Positions 16,134 to 25,221 are shown, numbered from the stretch's first letter. The stretch is DNA of 64,000 nt from JAFAXD01 sp035472475 (GCA_035472475.1 DATIPA010000128.1:1-64000), one strand, 5' to 3'. A program made the numbers and translations. Notes: generated from the letters alone by a model not told the origin.

Positions 16134-17195
16134 ATGCGTAGGGTTGTGGTGTGTGGCGTTGGCGTCGTCGCCCTGGTGAGCCTCGGTATCTTTGCGACTT
16201 TCATGCCCGGCAGCCATCGTGAACCGGGCAGCCCGAGCCAGCCATCGAACGTCGCCGCCGCTCACGCCGCCCTGCCCGCCGCGGCGCCGGCCGCGCCGCA
16301 AGCGGTCGCCGCGCTCGCAGCCGCCGGCCGCGCCCAACTGGGGCCGTCTTCGGAGACCGACGCGACCAAAGCCTTAGCGCCATCGGCGGCGAAGATCGTT
16401 GCAGGTCCGCCCTGCCAGACCCCCGGGGCACTTGGCGTCGCCCGCGTGGTGGAAATCGACACGACCGGCGGCCCAGGCTTCGGATTTCAGCACTTCAAGG
16501 CCTATGACTTTCTCAATCCCGGTGAGGTCGTCTTGACCTTCGACGACGGTCCGTGGCCGATCAACACCCCGGCTGTGCTCGCCGCGCTCGCGGCCCAGTG
16601 CGCCAAGGCGACGTTCTTCTCGATCGGCAAGCACGCGGTCTGGCATCCGGAAATTCTCCGGCAGGTCGCGGCAGCGGGTCATACGATTGGTTCGCACACA
16701 TGGTCGCACGTCGACCTAGTCAAGAAATCGCCGGCCGAAGCCAAGGACGAGATCGAAAAAGGCATCAGCGCGGTGCGGGCCGCCCTTGCCGCACCTTATG
16801 CCCCGTTCTTCCGGTTTCCAGAACTGCGGCATCCGCCGGAAATGATGACCTATCTCGAGAGCCGCAACATCGCGATGTTCTCGACCGACATCGACTCATT
16901 CGACTTCAGGATCAAGAATCCGGATCAGATCGTCACGTCGGTGATGGGCAAGCTCAAGAAGGACGGCAAGGGCATTATCCTGATGCATGATTTCCAGCGC
17001 GCGACCGCGCAGGCGTTGCCCGAGCTGCTGAGCGAACTCAAGGCCAACGGCTACAAGATCGTGCAGCTTACCGCCAAGTCATCGATTGAGACGCTGCCCG
17101 AGTACGACACCATGATGTCGCAGGAGATCAAAGGCGGGACCGCGAATGCGCGTCCGACTGCGAGCGTCGTGCGCACGGTGAGCGAGGGCAACTGA
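16134..17195 (+). CDS. Polysaccharide deacetylase (NodB homology domain), exported
   Basis: A 353-residue carbohydrate esterase family 4 protein. After a hydrophobic N-terminal signal or anchor (MRRVVVCGVGVVALVSLG) comes an Ala/Pro-rich linker to about residue 95, then the NodB domain. The catalytic/metal motif TFDDGPWP (Asp137, Asp138) and the zinc-binding SHTWSH near 187-192 are intact, as is the later LMHDFQ. It should deacetylate an N-acetylated glycan in the periplasm or cell surface. The substrate is unknown. ATG at 16134 is preferred over an upstream ATG because AGAAGGA precedes it and it gives a proper signal sequence. The gene lies 180 bp after the sigma factor, same strand. Confidence 0.88.
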   Translation: MRRVVVCGVGVVALVSLGIFATFMPGSHREPGSPSQPSNVAAAHAALPAAAPAAPQAVAALAAAGRAQLGPSSETDATKALAPSAAKIVAGPPCQTPGALGVARVVEIDTTGGPGFGFQHFKAYDFLNPGEVVLTFDDGPWPINTPAVLAALAAQCAKATFFSIGKHAVWHPEILRQVAAAGHTIGSHTWSHVDLVKKSPAEAKDEIEKGISAVRAALAAPYAPFFRFPELRHPPEMMTYLESRNIAMFSTDIDSFDFRIKNPDQIVTSVMGKLKKDGKGIILMHDFQRATAQALPELLSELKANGYKIVQLTAKSSIETLPEYDTMMSQEIKGGTANARPTASVVRTVSEGN

Positions 17196-17210
17196 GCCGA
17201 GGCGACTACC

Positions 17211-17629
17211 TTGACGGCGCACCCGCAATCCGGGCCAAGTCGTCGGCATAGCCCCGACATTCCCCAGCGTACTGATCGTCGATGACCATCCGGTGGTGCG
17301 CATGGGTCTGCGCGCCGTCATCGAACAATCCGGTGGCTACGAGGTTGCGGGGGAAGCAGGCGCGGCGGCGGACGCCGTACGACTTGCGACGCGCGAGCAG
17401 CCGAGCTCGTTATCCTTGACCTGATGCGGGGTGGCCGGAGCGGCGCCGATTTGGCGGCCAATGCCTGCAAGCAGCCCCCGCGGCCCGTATCCTTGTTCTT
17501 TCGCAGCACGACGAAACGCTTTACGCCGAGCATGTGCTCGCAGCCGGGGCGCGCGGCTATCTCATGAAGAGTGCCGAGCTTAACGGCGTCGTGCAGGCGC
17601 TGAACGCCGATCAGGACGCCCTCATTTAG
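17211..17629 (+). pseudogene. Decayed NarL/FixJ-type response regulator, receiver domain only
   Basis: Pieces of a receiver domain can be read across three frames. They are SVLIVDDHPVVRMGLRAV from 17266, then ELVILDLMRGGRSGADLAA from about 17400, then ARILVLSQHDETLYAEHV and AGARGYLMKSAEL from about 17480. These carry the acidic pair, the phospho-acceptor Asp (LDL) and the conserved Lys (YLMKS). Frame changes near 17262, 17400 and 17480 break the gene, and a stop follows the receiver, so the DNA-binding half is gone. A TTG at 17211 may be the old start. It overlaps the end of the convergent hydrolase gene by 8 bp. No histidine kinase partner is nearby. Confidence 0.8.
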
Positions 17630-18512
17630 ACAGGTCCAAGATCGCCTGCGCAAATGCGCGCGGCGCTTCCTGCGGAAGGTTGTGGCCAATGTTGTCAAGC
17701 ACGCGGCGCTCGTAACGCTGCGTGAAATGGCGCGCGTGGCCCTGCGAGCTCGGCGCGGGTATGACGCCATCGACCGCGCCGTGCAGTGCGATCGTCGGGA
17801 TGCTGATCTTGGGCAACCCGGCGAGCCGCAATTCGGTTTCCACATAGCGGGGGTCGTCTGGCGCCGCGCCCAGGCGATGGCGGTAGGAGTGGACCGCCAC
17901 GTCGACAAAATCCGCGTTGTCGAACGAGCCCGCGCTGCGCGCGTAGGTCGCCTCGTCAAAGGCCCAGGTTGGCGACCACAGTTGCCAGAGCAGCCGGCAA
18001 AGTGGAACGCGGTTGGCGGCGAGCCCGGCGCGGCCGCGTTCGGTGTTGAAGTAGTATTGATACCAGAAGCGGCGTTCCTGTTCGGGATCGGCAGGCTTTC
18101 CGGCGTTTGCGATGTCCTGAATGAGATAACCGCAGCAGGTCACGAGCGCGCGCACGCGCCCGGGCCAGAGCGCCGCGACGATGCAGGCCGCCCGCGCACC
18201 CCAGTCGAACCCGGCGAGGATTGCGTCTTCGAGTTCCAGCGCGTCGAGCAGGTCCAGGGTATCGTGCGCGAACGCGGCCTGCTGGCCTGATCGTACCGCA
18301 TCATGAACAAGGAAGCGGGTGTCGCCATAGCCGCGCACGTATGGAACGACGGTACGAAGCCCGGCGGCGTTGAGGATCGCTCGAACGTCGTCGAAGGAGC
18401 GTGGATCGTAGGGAAAGCCATGCAATAGAACGGCCGCCGGCGCAGCCGGCGGGCCGCTGGTCTCGCAGGCGATTCGCAGGACCGGCGTTTGAACGTGCTG
18501 CAAATGTGCCAT
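17622..18512 (-). CDS. Alpha/beta hydrolase, epoxide hydrolase / dehalogenase-like
   Basis: A 296-residue cytosolic alpha/beta-fold enzyme. The oxyanion-hole motif HGFPYDP and the nucleophile elbow GFDWGARAA are clear. The nucleophile is Asp103, as in epoxide hydrolases and haloalkane dehalogenases, not the Ser of esterases. The acid is probably in HGAVDGVIP and the His in DNIGHNLPQEAP, just before the C-terminus. A cap domain occupies the middle (YQYYFNTERGRAG). Start ATG at 18512 (MAHLQHVQTP) gives the normal family N-terminus; a longer frame to 18557 adds an atypical basic segment. The substrate is not evident from the neighbours. Confidence 0.85.
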   Translation of the reverse strand: MAHLQHVQTPVLRIACETSGPPAAPAAVLLHGFPYDPRSFDDVRAILNAAGLRTVVPYVRGYGDTRFLVHDAVRSGQQAAFAHDTLDLLDALELEDAILAGFDWGARAACIVAALWPGRVRALVTCCGYLIQDIANAGKPADPEQERRFWYQYYFNTERGRAGLAANRVPLCRLLWQLWSPTWAFDEATYARSAGSFDNADFVDVAVHSYRHRLGAAPDDPRYVETELRLAGLPKISIPTIALHGAVDGVIPAPSSQGHARHFTQRYERRVLDNIGHNLPQEAPRAFAQAILDLSK

Positions 18513-18667
18513 AACGTTTCCGCACAAACGCAGCCTCACGCGAGCCGCGTCAATCAATCCTTCTCACGCCGGCGAACCCCGCGCAACGGCGGACTGGTTT
18601 CCAGGCGGTTGCCGACAGCGCGCGCGCCCCGATAGAATAAGCGACGGGCCGCAGGCGGGAGGAACCA

Positions 18668-19498
18668 ATGATCAAGGCTGCGTGCGCCGCTGCAATTCTC
18701 ATCGTCGCTTTCATCTCGTTCGTCCTTGCGCAGACCGCCGGCTCTTCCTCGCAACAAGGTACCCTCATGACCATTGTTTCGCCTGACGTTCTCAAAGACC
18801 TCGCTCCGACCGGCAAGCTGCGCGCCGCAATCAATCTCGGCAACATGGTGCTTGCGCAAAAGGATCCGGCGACCGGGCAGCCGAAAGGCATCACGCCCGA
18901 CCTCGCACGCGAACTCGGCCGGCGACTTGGCGTCCCGGTCGAGCTCGTGCCGTTCGACGCCGCCGGCAAGGTGTTCGAGGCGGTCAAGACCGGCGCGCTC
19001 GACGTGATGTTTTTGGCGATCGAGCCGGTGCGCGCGAATGAGATTGCGTTCACCGCGCCGTATGTTCTTATCGAAGGCGTTTACATGGTGCCCAAGGATT
19101 CAAAGATCGCCAGCGTCGCCGACGTCGATCGCGACGGAATTCGGGTTGGGGTCAGCAAGAACTCCGCCTACGACCTTTATCTGACGCGCACCCTCAAGCA
19201 CGCGACTTTGGTACGTGGGGACAATGGCATTGCGCTATTCGTCAAGGACAAGCTCGATGCCGCCGGCGGCGTGAAACAGCCGCTCGTCGCCTACGCCAAG
19301 ACCAACCCGAACGTGCGAATCCTGGACGGGCGTTTTATGGAGATCCGACAGGCCATGGGTACGCCGAAGGGCCGCGGCGACGCAGGTGCGCGCTACCTTG
19401 GGGCCTTCATCGAGGAGATGAAGGCGAGCGGGTTTGTGGCTGATGCGCTCAAACGCAGCAACCAGCCCGACGCCGCGGTGGCGCCGCCGGCGAGCTAA
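18668..19498 (+). CDS. Periplasmic substrate-binding protein, family 3
   Basis: A 276-residue solute-binding protein of the amino-acid/polar-compound class (SBP_bac_3). It has a signal peptide (MIKAACAAAILIVAFISFVLA, cleaved before QTAG). The mature part starts like a binding protein (LAPTGKLRAAINLGNM). It continues with GITPDLARELGRRLGV and GALDVMFLAIEPVRANEIAFTAPY, the usual lobe-1 pattern. No ABC permease or ATPase gene is adjacent, so it is an orphan receptor or works with a transporter elsewhere. GGGAGG sits before the ATG. The cupin gene follows 23 bp later and is likely co-transcribed. Confidence 0.88.
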   Translation: MIKAACAAAILIVAFISFVLAQTAGSSSQQGTLMTIVSPDVLKDLAPTGKLRAAINLGNMVLAQKDPATGQPKGITPDLARELGRRLGVPVELVPFDAAGKVFEAVKTGALDVMFLAIEPVRANEIAFTAPYVLIEGVYMVPKDSKIASVADVDRDGIRVGVSKNSAYDLYLTRTLKHATLVRGDNGIALFVKDKLDAAGGVKQPLVAYAKTNPNVRILDGRFMEIRQAMGTPKGRGDAGARYLGAFIEEMKASGFVADALKRSNQPDAAVAPPAS

Positions 19499-19521
19499 AA
19501 ATGCCAGCGAGGGAGGATCAA

Positions 19522-19980
19522 ATGGATACAGCCACGTTAGCGCCGACCCCGGCCTCGGCCGCCGCCGAGCAGCACTCGCATGTCGTTCGGCCGGCCGAGA
19601 TGGAGTGGCAGAAAACCCGCTTTCCGGGCTGCGAGGCGAAGACCCTGCTGCTCGACCGGAAGACCGGACTCGTCACCGCGCTGATGCGGTTTGCACCCGG
19701 CGCCGTGCTGCCGGATCACGAGCACGTGCAGATCGAGCAGACCTGGGTGATCGAGGGCAAGCTCGTCGACAAAGAAGGCCCCGCCGCCGGTCTCGAGGTC
19801 GGTCCCGGTGAGTTCGTGTGGCGCGAGGTCGGCAGCCGTCACGTGGCCTGGTGCCCGGAGGGCGGCCTGATGCTGGCGATCTTCCAGGTGCCGAACAAGT
19901 TCTTCGATCGCGACGGGCGCGTGACCGACATGGCCGGCAATGACTGGGCAAGCCTCTGGGGCCATACCGGCAAAGCCTAA
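19522..19980 (+). CDS. Cupin-domain protein
   Basis: A 152-residue single-cupin protein. The first cupin motif, DHEHVQIEQTWVIEG, supplies two His and a Glu for a metal, and the second is around SRHVAWCPEGG. Members of this group bind Fe, Mn or Zn and can be dioxygenases, isomerases or sensor domains. The sequence alone does not decide. The ATG at 19522 is chosen over one at 19501 because GGGAGGATC lies just before it. It follows a solute-binding gene by 23 bp, which suggests the ligand of one may be the substrate of the other. It ends 2 bp before the convergent receptor gene. Confidence 0.8.
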   Translation: MDTATLAPTPASAAAEQHSHVVRPAEMEWQKTRFPGCEAKTLLLDRKTGLVTALMRFAPGAVLPDHEHVQIEQTWVIEGKLVDKEGPAAGLEVGPGEFVWREVGSRHVAWCPEGGLMLAIFQVPNKFFDRDGRVTDMAGNDWASLWGHTGKA

Positions 19981-19981
19981 T

Positions 19982-20968
19982 TCACTGATCCTGCTGCATG
20001 CCGAATTCGCGGATGGTCGCCGCAACGTCGTCCACCGTTTGACTGAGCACGTCGGCAAGCTCCGCCGGTGACGATGAGATCGGTATCGACCCGGCCTTCG
20101 TGATCATCGCCTGATATTCGGGCATCGCCACGATCGCAACGACGTTGCGGTGCAGCAGCTCCATGATTGGCGGCGGCGTTCCGGCGCGCGCGCAAATTCC
20201 GAGCCAGCCATAGCGCACGAAGTCGATGCCCTTTTCGACCAAGGTCGGGATTTCAGGGGCGACATCGAGCCGTTGCGGGCTGGAGACCGCGAGAATCTTC
20301 AAGTGCTGGCTCTCATATTGTGGCAGCACTTGCAGTGTCGGCGCGACATAGAAATGGACAATGCCTGACAACAGGTCCTGCATCACCTGCGGGCCGCCCC
20401 GATAGGGAATCCGGTTCATCGACATGCCGGTGAGGCGCTCGAGTTGGCGCGCCAGGATCTCCTGTGCGGACCCGATCCCGATCGAGATATATCCAACCTC
20501 GCCCGGATGCGCTTTGGCGTAGGCCACGAACTGTTCGAAGGTGGTGGCGGGAATCGCATTCGACAGCGCCAGCCCATAATAATATTTGGCAATCAGCGAT
20601 ATGGGCGCGACATCGCGCAGGGCGTACAGCGGATTTCGATACAGGACGGTGTTGATCGACTCGAAGTGGGTGCACAGCAGGAGCGTGTAGCCGTCGCTCG
20701 GCTGTGACAGCACATCGCGCGTCGCCAGCATGCCGCCTGCTCCGGGCTTGTTCTCAACCACGACATTCTGACCAAGCCGCGACCCGAGTTTTTCGGCAAT
20801 GAAGCGCGCCGGAATGTCGGTCGGCCCGCCGGCCCCGAAACCCACCACTAGCCGGATCGGGCGGCTTGGAAACGCATCGGCGGCATGCGCCGCGCTTGCC
20901 GTCGCGAGCAAGGCGGCGGTGAGGGCGCAGCAAAGGCCTGAACGGAACGACAACGATAAAGACCGCAC
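19982..20968 (-). CDS. Tripartite tricarboxylate transporter receptor (Bug family)
   Basis: A 328-residue periplasmic receptor of the TctC/Bug family. The start is GTG at 20968, placed by GAGGAG seven bases upstream. It gives a clean signal peptide ending ATASAAHA. An in-frame ATG 18 codons earlier is a weaker option. Family motifs seen are FPSRPIRLVVGFGAGGPTD, the VVVENKPGAGG segment, DGYTLLLC and GQ/GI-type loops of the carboxylate site. Receptors of this type bind carboxylates, amides or aromatic acids. No TctA/TctB membrane genes are in the window, so this is one of two orphan receptors. Confidence 0.9.
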   Translation of the reverse strand: MRSLSLSFRSGLCCALTAALLATASAAHAADAFPSRPIRLVVGFGAGGPTDIPARFIAEKLGSRLGQNVVVENKPGAGGMLATRDVLSQPSDGYTLLLCTHFESINTVLYRNPLYALRDVAPISLIAKYYYGLALSNAIPATTFEQFVAYAKAHPGEVGYISIGIGSAQEILARQLERLTGMSMNRIPYRGGPQVMQDLLSGIVHFYVAPTLQVLPQYESQHLKILAVSSPQRLDVAPEIPTLVEKGIDFVRYGWLGICARAGTPPPIMELLHRNVVAIVAMPEYQAMITKAGSIPISSSPAELADVLSQTVDDVAATIREFGMQQDQ

Positions 20969-21137
20969 GCAATCTCCTCGGGCTGGAATTGCTCGGTATG
21001 CAAGCGGCGGGTAAGGGCTCATGGGCAATTTCCGGCATCTTGACTTGCCATCACCGCGTCCCTTTTCTGCTGCTACACTTTTGGTAATTGAAGTTAGCAG
21101 ATTGAGTTTGCCCGGCGCAGCAGCGGTGGAGGATAGC

Positions 21138-21392
21138 GTGAGAGTGTTTCTAGCAATCATGGCAATCGCATTGCTGACAGGCGCAGCCCACGCTCAGGGC
21201 CTGACCGGAGCGGGAAAACGCGGGCAAAACGAGCAGGCGGCCGACCAGCAACGCCGGCAACAAAAGGCGGCTGAGGCCGAGAAGGCCTACAAGGCCGGGC
21301 TTGAAAAGATTCCGAACGCCGATACCAAACAGGATCCCTGGGCCGACGTTCGCGGTGCCCAGCCAGGTAAGAGCAACACCAAATCAAAATAG
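21138..21392 (+). CDS. Small secreted, charged protein (conserved type in Hyphomicrobiales)
   Basis: A protein of 84 residues that starts at GTG 21138, set by GGAGG seven bases upstream. A signal peptide (MRVFLAIMAIALLTGAAHA) precedes a Gln/Lys/Ala-rich helix (about residues 28-55). The tail NADTKQDPWADVRG resembles tails of small exported proteins common in this order. The longer upstream open frame lacks a ribosome site. Function is unknown. Its stop codon lies inside the left arm of the palindrome described next. Confidence 0.65.
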   Translation: MRVFLAIMAIALLTGAAHAQGLTGAGKRGQNEQAADQQRRQQKAAEAEKAYKAGLEKIPNADTKQDPWADVRGAQPGKSNTKSK

Positions 21393-21426
21393 CGACTGGC
21401 CCCGGCCTCCATCCTGTCAGTCGCTA
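21390..21426. terminator. Perfect 9-bp inverted repeat between convergent genes
   Basis: TAGCGACTG (21390-21398) and CAGTCGCTA (21418-21426) are exact reverse complements separated by 19 bases, which themselves contain GGCC-type pairing. The element lies between the stops of the small secreted protein and the convergent gamma-glutamyltransferase gene. It would form the same hairpin in both transcripts. There is no long T-run, so a bidirectional terminator or mRNA-end stabiliser is inferred. Confidence 0.5.
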
Positions 21427-21427
21427 C

Positions 21428-23221
21428 TCAGCGCCCGGCGGCATAACCCTGCATACCACGCGGGTTGGCCGCCGCCCGTCGCCGCGGGCCGACTTTGGAC
21501 GCCGCGGTGAGGCGGCCCTCGGACCACGCCGGCCCAACCTCGACATCGTGTCCGCGCGCGCGCAGCGCCTTGATCGTCGCCTCGGTCAGGCGGCTCTCGA
21601 CCACCAGCACGCCCGGGCGCGCAGTGCGCGGCCAGAACGAAATTGGGAAATGCTCCGAGTGCCAGGCCGGGGCGTCGATTGATTCCTGCAGGTTGAGACC
21701 CGCGTGGACGTGGCGCAGAAAGAACTGCGCGGTCCATTGATCTTGCTGGTCACCGCCTGGGGTTCCCCACGCGAGGTACGGTTCGCCATCGCGCAACGCC
21801 AGCGTGGGCGTCAGTGTCGTGCGCGGACGCTTGCCCGGCGCGAGCGACGCCGGATGACCGTCCTCGAGCCAGAACATCTGCGCGCGCGTGCCGAGACAGA
21901 AGCCGAGCTCGGGGATGACGGGCGAGGACTGCAGCCAACCGCCGGACGGCGTCGATGACACCATGTTGCCGGCACGATCGATGATATCGAAGTGCACGGT
22001 GTCGCCCACAACCTCGCCCAGGCGGCCGACGGTTGGCTCGCCGGCGCCGGCGGCCAACCCGGATATTGCGGCTCGCCGCACGCCGACCATGGCGCCGAAC
22101 CCGGCAATTTCGCCGGGTCGCAGCTCGAAAGAGGCGCGGTCGGTCACGAGCTTGCGCCTCTGCGCGTTATAGGAATCCGACAGCAGGATTTCGATCGGAA
22201 CCTCGACGAACTTCGGGTCCCCATAGAAAGCCTCGCGATCCGCAAAGGCGAGCTTTGCGCATTCGACCTGCAGATGAATGAACTCAGCGCCCGCCGGGTC
22301 GAGGCCGTCGAGGTCAAACCCCTTCAACAGCGCGAGCTGCTGCAGCAGCACCGGCCCCTGGCTCCAGACACCGGCCTTGCAGACCGTGTAGCGTCCGTAG
22401 TCGTAGGTCAGCGGCCTCTCGAGGCTCGGCTGCCATGCTGCCATGTCGGCGCCGGTAAGGACGCCGCGGTGCGGCTCACCGGACACATCCATGACCGCCT
22501 GCGTACGACAGAAGCGATCGATTGCGTCCGCCACGAAACCCCGCGACCAGGCCGCGCGGGCGCGTTCGATCTGCGCCACGCGATCGTGACCGGCGCTCTC
22601 GGCCTCCGCCAGGATCCGCGCATAGGTTCGCGCCAGCGTCGTGTTGGCAAAGATCGCGGTCGGCGCGGGCACAGCGTTATTCGGGAGATAGATCGCGGCC
22701 GACGTCGGCCAATGGACTCGGAACAATTCGGCGACCGAAGCGATGGTCGCGCTGGCGCGCTCGGCCAGCGGATGGCCGTTCTGGGCATATTCGATCGCGG
22801 GCGTGAGCACGTCGGCGAGCGCAAGCGTGCCGTAGTCGCGCAGCAGCAGCATCCAGGTTTCGAATGTGCCCGGAACGCAGGCCGCCAGCAGTCCGGTGCC
22901 CGGCATAATGTCGAGGCCGAGCGCCCGGTAATGGGCGATGGTGGCAGCCGCCGGCGCGACGCCCTGTCCGCAGATCACTTCGGGATGGCCGCGTCGCACG
23001 TCGAAGACAAGAACCGGCACATCGCCACCCGGGCCGTTGAGATGCGGCTCTACGACCTGCAGCGTAAACGCGGTCGCAACCGCGGCGTCGAAGGCGTTGC
23101 CGCCTTTTTCGAGTGTCGCCATACCGACCGCCGTCGCAATCCAGTGGGTAGATGTGACGACGCCGAAGGTGCCTTCGATCTCGGGGCGGGTGGTAAACGG
23201 ATTGGGATTGATGTTGGACAT
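21428..23221 (-). CDS. Gamma-glutamyltransferase-like protein, apparently cytoplasmic
   Basis: A 597-residue Ntn-hydrolase family protein. The self-cleavage and nucleophile Thr is in GDTVHFDIIDRAGN (about residue 408). The substrate-loop segment SSTPSGGWLQSS and the GGDQQDQW motif near the end match the family. It has no signal peptide, unlike secreted GGT that degrades glutathione. This subgroup more often acts on other gamma-glutamyl or acyl-amide compounds. Start ATG at 23221 (MSNINPNPF); an ATG four codons earlier is possible. The neighbouring genes give no substrate hint. Confidence 0.88.
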   Translation of the reverse strand: MSNINPNPFTTRPEIEGTFGVVTSTHWIATAVGMATLEKGGNAFDAAVATAFTLQVVEPHLNGPGGDVPVLVFDVRRGHPEVICGQGVAPAAATIAHYRALGLDIMPGTGLLAACVPGTFETWMLLLRDYGTLALADVLTPAIEYAQNGHPLAERASATIASVAELFRVHWPTSAAIYLPNNAVPAPTAIFANTTLARTYARILAEAESAGHDRVAQIERARAAWSRGFVADAIDRFCRTQAVMDVSGEPHRGVLTGADMAAWQPSLERPLTYDYGRYTVCKAGVWSQGPVLLQQLALLKGFDLDGLDPAGAEFIHLQVECAKLAFADREAFYGDPKFVEVPIEILLSDSYNAQRRKLVTDRASFELRPGEIAGFGAMVGVRRAAISGLAAGAGEPTVGRLGEVVGDTVHFDIIDRAGNMVSSTPSGGWLQSSPVIPELGFCLGTRAQMFWLEDGHPASLAPGKRPRTTLTPTLALRDGEPYLAWGTPGGDQQDQWTAQFFLRHVHAGLNLQESIDAPAWHSEHFPISFWPRTARPGVLVVESRLTEATIKALRARGHDVEVGPAWSEGRLTAASKVGPRRRAAANPRGMQGYAAGR

Positions 23222-23276
23222 GGCAGCAAACAATGATCAGATGTCGCTTTCCAGCGCAACACCCTGATGGAGAGTC

Positions 23277-23738
23277 GTGATGCTGACGGTAGGCGTTGCA
23301 TTCCACGTGGTTGCGGCGGTCATTTGGGTCGGCGGCATGTTCTTCGCGTTGCTGGTGCTGCGGCCAAGCACCGGCCCGCTCGACCCCCCGGTCCGGCTGG
23401 CGCTTTGGCAGCGAGTATTTTCCCGCTTCTTTCCGTGGGTTTGGGCGGCGGCCGCGGTTCTGCTGGTGAGCGGGTTTGCGATGGTGATTTGGGGCTTGGG
23501 CGGCTTTGGCCGGGTCGGAGCCTATGTGCAGATCATGATGGGGATGGGAATTCTAATGATGCTGATCTACGGACATCTCTACTTTGTACCGTGGCAGCGG
23601 TTCCGCCGAGCCGTCGATGCGGCGGAGTGGCCAACGGCCGCAAAGCATATCGATCAGATCAGATTGTTGGTAACCATCAATTTGATCCTCGGCCTGATCA
23701 CGGTGGTCGTAGGCGCCGCCGGGCGCTATTACGGCTAG
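23277..23738 (+). CDS. CopD-family integral membrane protein
   Basis: A 153-residue protein with four hydrophobic helices: about residues 5-27, 50-75, 80-102 and 125-150. The first holds HVVAAVIWVGGMFFALLVL, the pattern of CopD/YgjV-like proteins in which a His and Trp near the outer face are conserved. Such proteins are linked to copper handling or, in HemJ relatives, to heme synthesis. The role here is unresolved. GTG at 23277 and ATG at 23280 are both usable, with GGAG just upstream. CorA follows 22 bp later on the same strand. Confidence 0.78.
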   Translation: MMLTVGVAFHVVAAVIWVGGMFFALLVLRPSTGPLDPPVRLALWQRVFSRFFPWVWAAAAVLLVSGFAMVIWGLGGFGRVGAYVQIMMGMGILMMLIYGHLYFVPWQRFRRAVDAAEWPTAAKHIDQIRLLVTINLILGLITVVVGAAGRYYG

Positions 23739-23760
23739 CTGGACCAGCGGAGAATCTTTG

Positions 23761-24735
23761 ATGCTTGCAGTTTATACCTCGCGGGGCAGCGCGCTCGTGC
23801 GCAAGCAGATCGAAGCCGACGTCGCGCTTCCCGAAAACGCGCTGTGGATCGATCTCGAGCTGCCGACGCCCAGCGAGGACAAAGCGGTCGAACAGGCGCT
23901 CGGCATCTCGGTTCCCACGCTGCGGGAAATGCAGGAGATCGAGATTACCAGCCGGCTCTATGTCGAGAACGGCGCCCGTTACATGACCGCGACACTGATG
24001 GCCCATCAGGATACCGAGGTGCCGACCACCACGCCGGTCACCTTCATTCTCGCCGGCCACCGTCTGGTCACCGTTCGCTACGACGAGCCGCGCCCCTTTG
24101 TCATCGTCAATCACCGGCTCGAGCGCGCTTGCCCTGCGGACGCGACCGGCGAAACCATCATGATGGATATTCTTGATGCCGTGATCGATCGCCTCGCCGA
24201 CGTTCTAGAGCACATGAGCAACGACGTTGAGCAGGTCTCGCGCGACATCTTCGACCCAAAGGCACCGGCCGGCAACTTCCACAATTACAGCCGGATCCTG
24301 CACACGATCGGCAAGAAAGGCGACGTCACGTCGAAGGTGCGGGAAAGTCTGGTGTCGATCGGCCGCGTCCTGCTCTATCTCGCCAACGAAGCCGACACCA
24401 TGAAATGGGCAAAGGACCAGCGGGCGATCCTCAAGGGTATGCAGCGCGACGTGCAATCGCTCTCCGATCACGCCACCTACATATCGACCAAGATTCAGTT
24501 CCTGCTCGATGCCATGCTCGGCATGGTCAGCCTGCAGCAGAACAACATCATCAAGATCTTCTCGGTGGCGGCGGTGGTGTTCATGCCCCCGACCCTGCTC
24601 GCATCGATCTACGGCATGAACTTCAAGCACATGCCGGAACTCGATTGGACCTACGGATACCCAATCGGACTTTTTCTGATGCTGGTGGCTGCGATTCTGC
24701 CGTACTTGTTCTTCAAGTGGAAGAAGTGGCTCTGA
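23761..24735 (+). CDS. corA: CorA-type magnesium/divalent cation transporter
   Basis: A 324-residue inner-membrane channel. A large cytoplasmic alpha/beta plus helical N-terminal part is followed by two closing membrane helices. The signature GMN loop (YGMNFKHMPE, near residue 288-297) sits between them, and the tail ends Lys/Trp-rich (FFKWKKWL). Length and topology are normal for CorA. The gene probably shares a transcript with the CopD-like gene. The start is ATG at 23761, with GGAGAATC upstream. Mg2+ is the default substrate; Co2+ or Ni2+ are possible. Confidence 0.95.
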   Translation: MLAVYTSRGSALVRKQIEADVALPENALWIDLELPTPSEDKAVEQALGISVPTLREMQEIEITSRLYVENGARYMTATLMAHQDTEVPTTTPVTFILAGHRLVTVRYDEPRPFVIVNHRLERACPADATGETIMMDILDAVIDRLADVLEHMSNDVEQVSRDIFDPKAPAGNFHNYSRILHTIGKKGDVTSKVRESLVSIGRVLLYLANEADTMKWAKDQRAILKGMQRDVQSLSDHATYISTKIQFLLDAMLGMVSLQQNNIIKIFSVAAVVFMPPTLLASIYGMNFKHMPELDWTYGYPIGLFLMLVAAILPYLFFKWKKWL

Positions 24736-24765
24736 GCGATTATCGTCTTTGCCGAGGACGTTTTC

Positions 24766-25221
24766 ATGCTGCAAAAAATTACGTTGGTGGTCGTTGTTTG
24801 CGCCACGGTCAGCCTGGGAGCACAGGCACGTGCCGCGTGCGTCGACGTGCGGCAGACAGAGCCTCTGTCGTTCAAAGGTACGCTGAGCCGCCAGGTCTTC
24901 CCTGGACCGCCGAACTATGAGGACGTCAGGAAGGGCGACACACCGGAACGCGCCTTCATTATCAAACTGGACGCCCCGATCTGCGCGACCGGCGACGAGT
25001 TTCTCGACAGCAGCGAAGCCTTCGACACGGTCCAATTGCTGGTGGACAACTCCGCAAAGGGCGGTCCGGCGCTTTTGTCGAGCCTCACCCGGCTGATCGG
25101 CAAGCGGGTGCAGGTCATGGCCACGTCGGGGTTTGGCGCCGAAAACGGACACCATCATGCTGCGCTGCTGGCGACAGTGGCGAGCATCACGGCCGATGGA
25201 GCGGGCGCAGCCGGCCGTTGA
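24766..25221 (+). CDS. Secreted DUF4431-like protein
   Basis: A 151-residue exported protein. It has a signal peptide ending AQARA, then a short beta-rich domain. The segment LSFKGTLSRQVFPGPPNYEDV and a late NGHHHAALLATV are features I associate with DUF4431 proteins. No catalytic motif is apparent, though the His cluster could bind metal. It follows corA by 30 bp on the same strand. A short hairpin at 25220-25238 starts within its stop codon region. Confidence 0.65.
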   Translation: MLQKITLVVVVCATVSLGAQARAACVDVRQTEPLSFKGTLSRQVFPGPPNYEDVRKGDTPERAFIIKLDAPICATGDEFLDSSEAFDTVQLLVDNSAKGGPALLSSLTRLIGKRVQVMATSGFGAENGHHHAALLATVASITADGAGAAGR

